Origin: Paenibacillus sp. 32O-W
Lineage (GTDB): Bacteria; Bacillota; Bacilli; Paenibacillales; NBRC-103111
Reading direction: 5' to 3'
Assembly: GCF_007679495.1 (NCBI RefSeq)
Contig: NZ_VEGP01000001.1
Location: 62,001 to 126,000 of the forward strand
Length of the DNA stretch: 64,000 bases
Below are positions 61,006-64,000 of this stretch, piece by piece; the first letter of the stretch is position 1; each line of letters begins with the position of its first letter. The position numbers were made by a program, and so were the translations under genes. The notes under the pieces were generated by a model that was not told the DNA's origin, made no database searches, and saw only the letters and a list, made by a program, of their open reading frames with translations.

Positions 61006-62208
61006 ATGGAAACATGGAAGAAAAATTTATGGATCTTATGGTTCGGCTCATTCATCGTATCGTCCAGCTTTTCGATGGTCATTCCGTTTCTGCCTCTGTT
61101 TTTGCTGCAAATTGGGGTGAAGGATCATATCGAGCTATGGTCCGGAATTTTGTTCAGCAGCGCTTTTTTGGCAGGGGCCGTGTCATCACCTTTCTGGGGC
61201 GCGATCGGAGATAAATACGGGCGCAAGCCGATGATTATCCGGGCAGGTATCGCCCTATGTGTTATTTATCTTTTGACCGCATTCGTGACTAATCCGTATC
61301 AATTGCTTGCGCTTCGGCTGCTGCAAGGCTTGCTGTCCGGCTTCATTCCAGGAGCGATAGCGCTTGTGGGGACGAACACTCCGGAGAAAAAGGTAGGGTA
61401 TGCCCTGTCAATGATATCAACGGCTACGGCAACCGGAAGCATTATGGGACCGATGCTGGGCGGCGTACTGTCCAAAATTTTCGATAACCGGATTGCATTC
61501 GGCAGCGCCGGGGTGCTTTGCTTTATCGCGACGATTCTCATTATTTTTTGGGTGAAAGAGGAGTCCTTCGTGCCGAGCAAAGACAGCAGCTCGATCATCC
61601 ATACGATCGGCATTGCGGTGCAGAACAAGCCGTTTATCGTCATTGTCGTGCTGACGTTATGCACCCAGTTTTCCGTTATGACGATCGAACCGGTACTGCC
61701 GCTCTACATAGTCGAGCTTGGCATTCCGACGAAGGACGCTTCGCTGGCCGCAGGAATTGTGTTCTCGCTGGTCGGAGTCGCGAGCATTATGTTCGCTCCC
61801 CGCTGGGGAAAGCTGGCCGACCGGGTAGGTTTTCACAAAATATTGCTTATCGGTCTGCTAGCCGGAGGAATCGGAACCTTGCTGCAAATTCCATTCCATA
61901 ACATCTGGTGGTTCTCTATTATCCGGTTTGCGTACGGTATTTTCTTCTGTGCGGTATTCCCGGCGCTAAACGGCTTGGTCGTACGCACTACGGAGAGTGA
62001 GTTCCGCGGACGGGCCTTTAGCTTGAATCAGACGGCGAACCAACTAGGCGGCATGCTGGGACCGCTCGTCGGCGGCGCCATTAGCGGCGTGTTCTCGATT
62101 CATGCCGTCTTCTGGGCAACAGGCCTCCTTCTGCTCGCCACGATGAGTCTGGCCTATTGGTCGCAGCGGCATGCGAATCGGGCCGCGGCCGCCAAACGCA
62201 GCGCATAA
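61006..62208 (+). CDS. MFS multidrug-efflux-like transporter (second copy)
   Basis: The 400-residue protein has twelve helices and parallels the pump at 2833 over its full length: METWKKNLWILWFGSF against MERWRINLLVLWFGQF, PFLPLFL, GAIGDKYGRKPM in loop 2-3 and GSIMGPMLGG in helix 5. It is therefore a diverged paralogue. Drug or metabolite efflux by proton antiport is likely. The start is ATG 61006. It is transcribed alone from the promoter at 60881-60908. Confidence 0.85.
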   Translation: METWKKNLWILWFGSFIVSSSFSMVIPFLPLFLLQIGVKDHIELWSGILFSSAFLAGAVSSPFWGAIGDKYGRKPMIIRAGIALCVIYLLTAFVTNPYQLLALRLLQGLLSGFIPGAIALVGTNTPEKKVGYALSMISTATATGSIMGPMLGGVLSKIFDNRIAFGSAGVLCFIATILIIFWVKEESFVPSKDSSSIIHTIGIAVQNKPFIVIVVLTLCTQFSVMTIEPVLPLYIVELGIPTKDASLAAGIVFSLVGVASIMFAPRWGKLADRVGFHKILLIGLLAGGIGTLLQIPFHNIWWFSIIRFAYGIFFCAVFPALNGLVVRTTESEFRGRAFSLNQTANQLGGMLGPLVGGAISGVFSIHAVFWATGLLLLATMSLAYWSQRHANRAAAAKRSA

Positions 62209-62395
62209 GAGCGTACGAATAACATTATTGAAGTCATTGACGGGGATGGGAATGTTATGAACCATACTTTTCATCTGTCATCAGCAAGGAAGATTTGCTT
62301 GCGGGGCGCTATAACCATACTTTTTACTCTAGGTTATAGAAGGGGATCGCCATACGGGCCGAACAATCATGAAGGGGACAAAGGAGACAAGTTAA

Positions 62396-63298
62396 ATGAA
62401 CGATATGCTTGAAGAAGATAGGGATTTCGGATTTGCACGGGTTTACACGGTTGAACTTAAATACAAACAACGGCCTGAGATTGACCGGGACTTACTCTAT
62501 AAGAAAATGGAGCTTTACACTGGCAAAACGGAGCAGCCGGAACTAGAGGAAGCCGATGCCGCCGGACTAGCGGTTTGGGAAGCCTACGAAACCGAAAAGG
62601 AGCAATTGCTGCATTTCTTCCATTTAAACTATATGGTTCGGTATTCAGATGGAGAAATGCCCGCCCAGACCAGCTTAATGAATATTGATAACCGGCCGGT
62701 CACGGACTATGAGACAGCGATCCAGCAATGCTGGCATTGGAAGGAAGCCGCACAGACACTAAGCGAGTGCAGCCATTCATTACTTATGTCGGACATGATG
62801 GCTTCCGGACTTGATCCCAAATCGAGATTAGAGCTGTTCACTGGCGCCCTTAAAGCGATATTGGAAGCGGCGCCTTGCGATGCGATTTACTTCCGTGAGA
62901 GCGACAAGCTGGTTGAGCCCAAAGAGTATTTGGCTGCAGTGGAAGAAGGAGCCGCTTTATATGGCGCAATGAATTTACGATTCTACAATGTGGAAGGAAC
63001 CGGCAGCAATCGCCCCGAAGGATTGATGGATACGGTAGGACTTGCCGCTCTCGGCATCCCCGATGTTCAGTGTCACTTCTACGATTTGGACCCCAACGAG
63101 GTAGGCGACCATTTAATTAATATCGGGTATTATTTATTTAATAATGGAGATGTTATCGCTGACGGGGAGACGATCGGCTTCACCGAAGATATGCGCTGGC
63201 GATGCGAGCATCAATATGCGCTGGCTGCACCTCGGCGAGTTGTTATCGATCTCGATCCGGGAGAGCCTTATTACGCTGGAAGACAAGGCGAAGAATAA
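62396..63298 (+). CDS. DUF4261 family protein
   Basis: The 300-residue protein has a C-terminal DUF4261 region with GLAALGIPDVQCHFYDLDPNEVGDHLINIGYYLF near 215-250 and RVVIDLDPGEPYYAGRQ at the end. The domain is found in cytoplasmic proteins of unknown function. AAAGGAG precedes ATG 62396, and a fair promoter is at 62295-62323 (TTGCTT, 17, TACTTT). A 12-base direct repeat AACCATACTTTT occurs at 62260 and 62313. It ends at a strong terminator. Confidence 0.75.
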   Translation: MNDMLEEDRDFGFARVYTVELKYKQRPEIDRDLLYKKMELYTGKTEQPELEEADAAGLAVWEAYETEKEQLLHFFHLNYMVRYSDGEMPAQTSLMNIDNRPVTDYETAIQQCWHWKEAAQTLSECSHSLLMSDMMASGLDPKSRLELFTGALKAILEAAPCDAIYFRESDKLVEPKEYLAAVEEGAALYGAMNLRFYNVEGTGSNRPEGLMDTVGLAALGIPDVQCHFYDLDPNEVGDHLINIGYYLFNNGDVIADGETIGFTEDMRWRCEHQYALAAPRRVVIDLDPGEPYYAGRQGEE

Positions 63299-63360
63299 AA
63301 ACAGGCCTTGGAGGCCATACGGGTTCGCCAAGGATGCCAGATACTTATCAAAGCTTTATA

Positions 63361-63396
63361 GCCCGCCTGCAGAACGACTGCAAGGCGGGCTTTTTT
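63361..63396. terminator. Intrinsic terminator between DUF4261 and catalase genes
   Basis: GCCCGCCTGCAG and CTGCAAGGCGGGC around a short loop, then TTTTTT. It lies between convergent genes and can end the plus-strand transcript. Confidence 0.85.
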
Positions 63397-63412
63397 CTAA
63401 ATTGCGTTTCAC

Positions 63413-64000
63413 TTAATACGGCTCGGCCTCGTGGCCTTTGTCCACGGCTTGCTGAGGAGCCTTGTCCCCTTCCCTGTTGCCGAGCGGCTTCTGACTCGAT
63501 CCGCCCTGCGGCGCATTCGCCAATCCCTCTCTCAGACGGCGACCGTATTCTTCATCCGCTTCCTCTGCGAGAGCGATCATTTTATCCTGTATTCGTTTAT
63601 CGCAGCGGGAAAGATCGGCCACCAGATTCGCGATTAATTCGGCCCGTTCCCATTCCTCGAACCTGCGGTAGGTTTCACCCGCCTGCTTCGTATTGCTCTG
63701 CCGGTCGATGGATTGGCGCACCAGCCTGCCTTCGACCTGGGGAGTATATTCCTTCCCTGCCTGCTCAGCTTCCTTCAGGCCGCCCAGCAACGATGGCTCA
63801 TAGTTAATATGAGGATTTTGCCCCGGGGCACGGTCCACCCTGTACTGCATTTGGCCGCCGCTTTGGTTGGTGGCCACCCTCTTCTTGGGCGAGTTGATGG
63901 GCAGCTGCAAATAATTCGCGCCTACACGGTAGCGCTGCGTATCGGAATAGGAAAATGTCCGACCCTGAAGCATCTTGTCATCGGAGAAATCCAGCCCGTC
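63413..64000 (-). CDS. Catalase, C-terminal part (runs off window end)
   Basis: The frame stays open to the window end, so only about 195 C-terminal residues are present. The segment [28 protein letters not shown] is the family's proximal heme motif: the Tyr in YSDTQR-type sequence ligates heme and RxFSYxDTQ is invariant. A C-terminal tail of about 130 residues is charged. The enzyme removes hydrogen peroxide; KatA/KatE class cannot be fixed from this part. Confidence 0.92.
   Translation of the reverse strand, partial: DGLDFSDDKMLQGRTFSYSDTQRYRVGANYLQLPINSPKKRVATNQSGGQMQYRVDRAPGQNPHINYEPSLLGGLKEAEQAGKEYTPQVEGRLVRQSIDRQSNTKQAGETYRRFEEWERAELIANLVADLSRCDKRIQDKMIALAEEADEEYGRRLREGLANAPQGGSSQKPLGNREGDKAPQQAVDKGHEAEPY

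Noticed and set aside
62257-62406. 49-codon plus-strand frame before the DUF4261 gene
   Set aside because: No good ribosome site, it covers the likely promoter and it overlaps the start of the real gene.

Overview
The window reads as chromosomal DNA of an endospore-forming, low-to-medium-GC Firmicute, most likely a Paenibacillus or close relative. This rests on the gene set: a CotF-like coat protein, a gerPA-E germination operon, a BclA-like collagen protein, LplA/LplB/LplC-type sugar importers, and DUF2935, DUF1450 and DUF418 proteins. Strong AAGGAGG ribosome binding sites and sigma-A promoters fit this too. No prophage, intact insertion sequence or CRISPR array was seen. Species assignment is inference.

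Layout. 1-5 kb: end of an ABC-2 exporter operon, a spore coat gene and an MFS pump. 4.5-10 kb: O-methyltransferase, an RlmL/YpsC-like RNA methyltransferase and topoisomerase III. 9.8-17.5 kb: two two-component systems flank a LanFEG-type peptide-resistance ABC transporter and a DUF418 membrane protein; the second kinase is broken at a run of ten G. 17.5-28 kb: DUF2935 protein, collagen-like protein, signal peptidase, an IscA-like protein without the usual cysteines, AI-2E permease, MarR regulator, L,D-transpeptidase, LysM endopeptidase, glutamate racemase, PdaA-like deacetylase and BdbC, so much of this stretch is envelope and spore biology. 28-37 kb: ytxGH-like pair, a selenouridine module (selD-mnmH), KDPG aldolase, a possible Fe-S regulator and an enolase-superfamily enzyme. 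37.4-38.9 kb: a gene-free block holding three different tandem repeat arrays. 39-48 kb: a regulated polysaccharide locus (binding protein, two permeases, heparinase-like lyase, oxidoreductase, LacI repressor) with matching palindromic operators. 48-52.5 kb: HisJ-like phosphatase, gerPA-E and an Hsp20 protein. 52.7-57 kb: an oxidoreductase and the csoR-copZ-copA copper operon with two operators. 57-64 kb: BCCT transporter, tRNA-Ala with flanking repeats, a possible nuclease/winged-helix protein, a second MFS pump, DUF4261 protein and the 3' part of a catalase gene.

The most unusual signal is a family of about 126-bp intergenic elements (around 6.6, 20.3, 28.1, 29.2 and 52.0 kb), all pointing the same way. 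Read on the minus strand each has a long hairpin, an invariant core and an intrinsic-terminator-like end, with a competing pairing that is kept by compensatory changes. I do not recognise it as a known riboswitch or insertion sequence.

How the genes work together: the polysaccharide locus forms an import, cleave and oxidise pathway under its own repressor; selD and mnmH make and use selenophosphate for tRNA; csoR-copZ-copA sense, carry and export copper; the first two-component system probably controls the adjacent ABC exporter.
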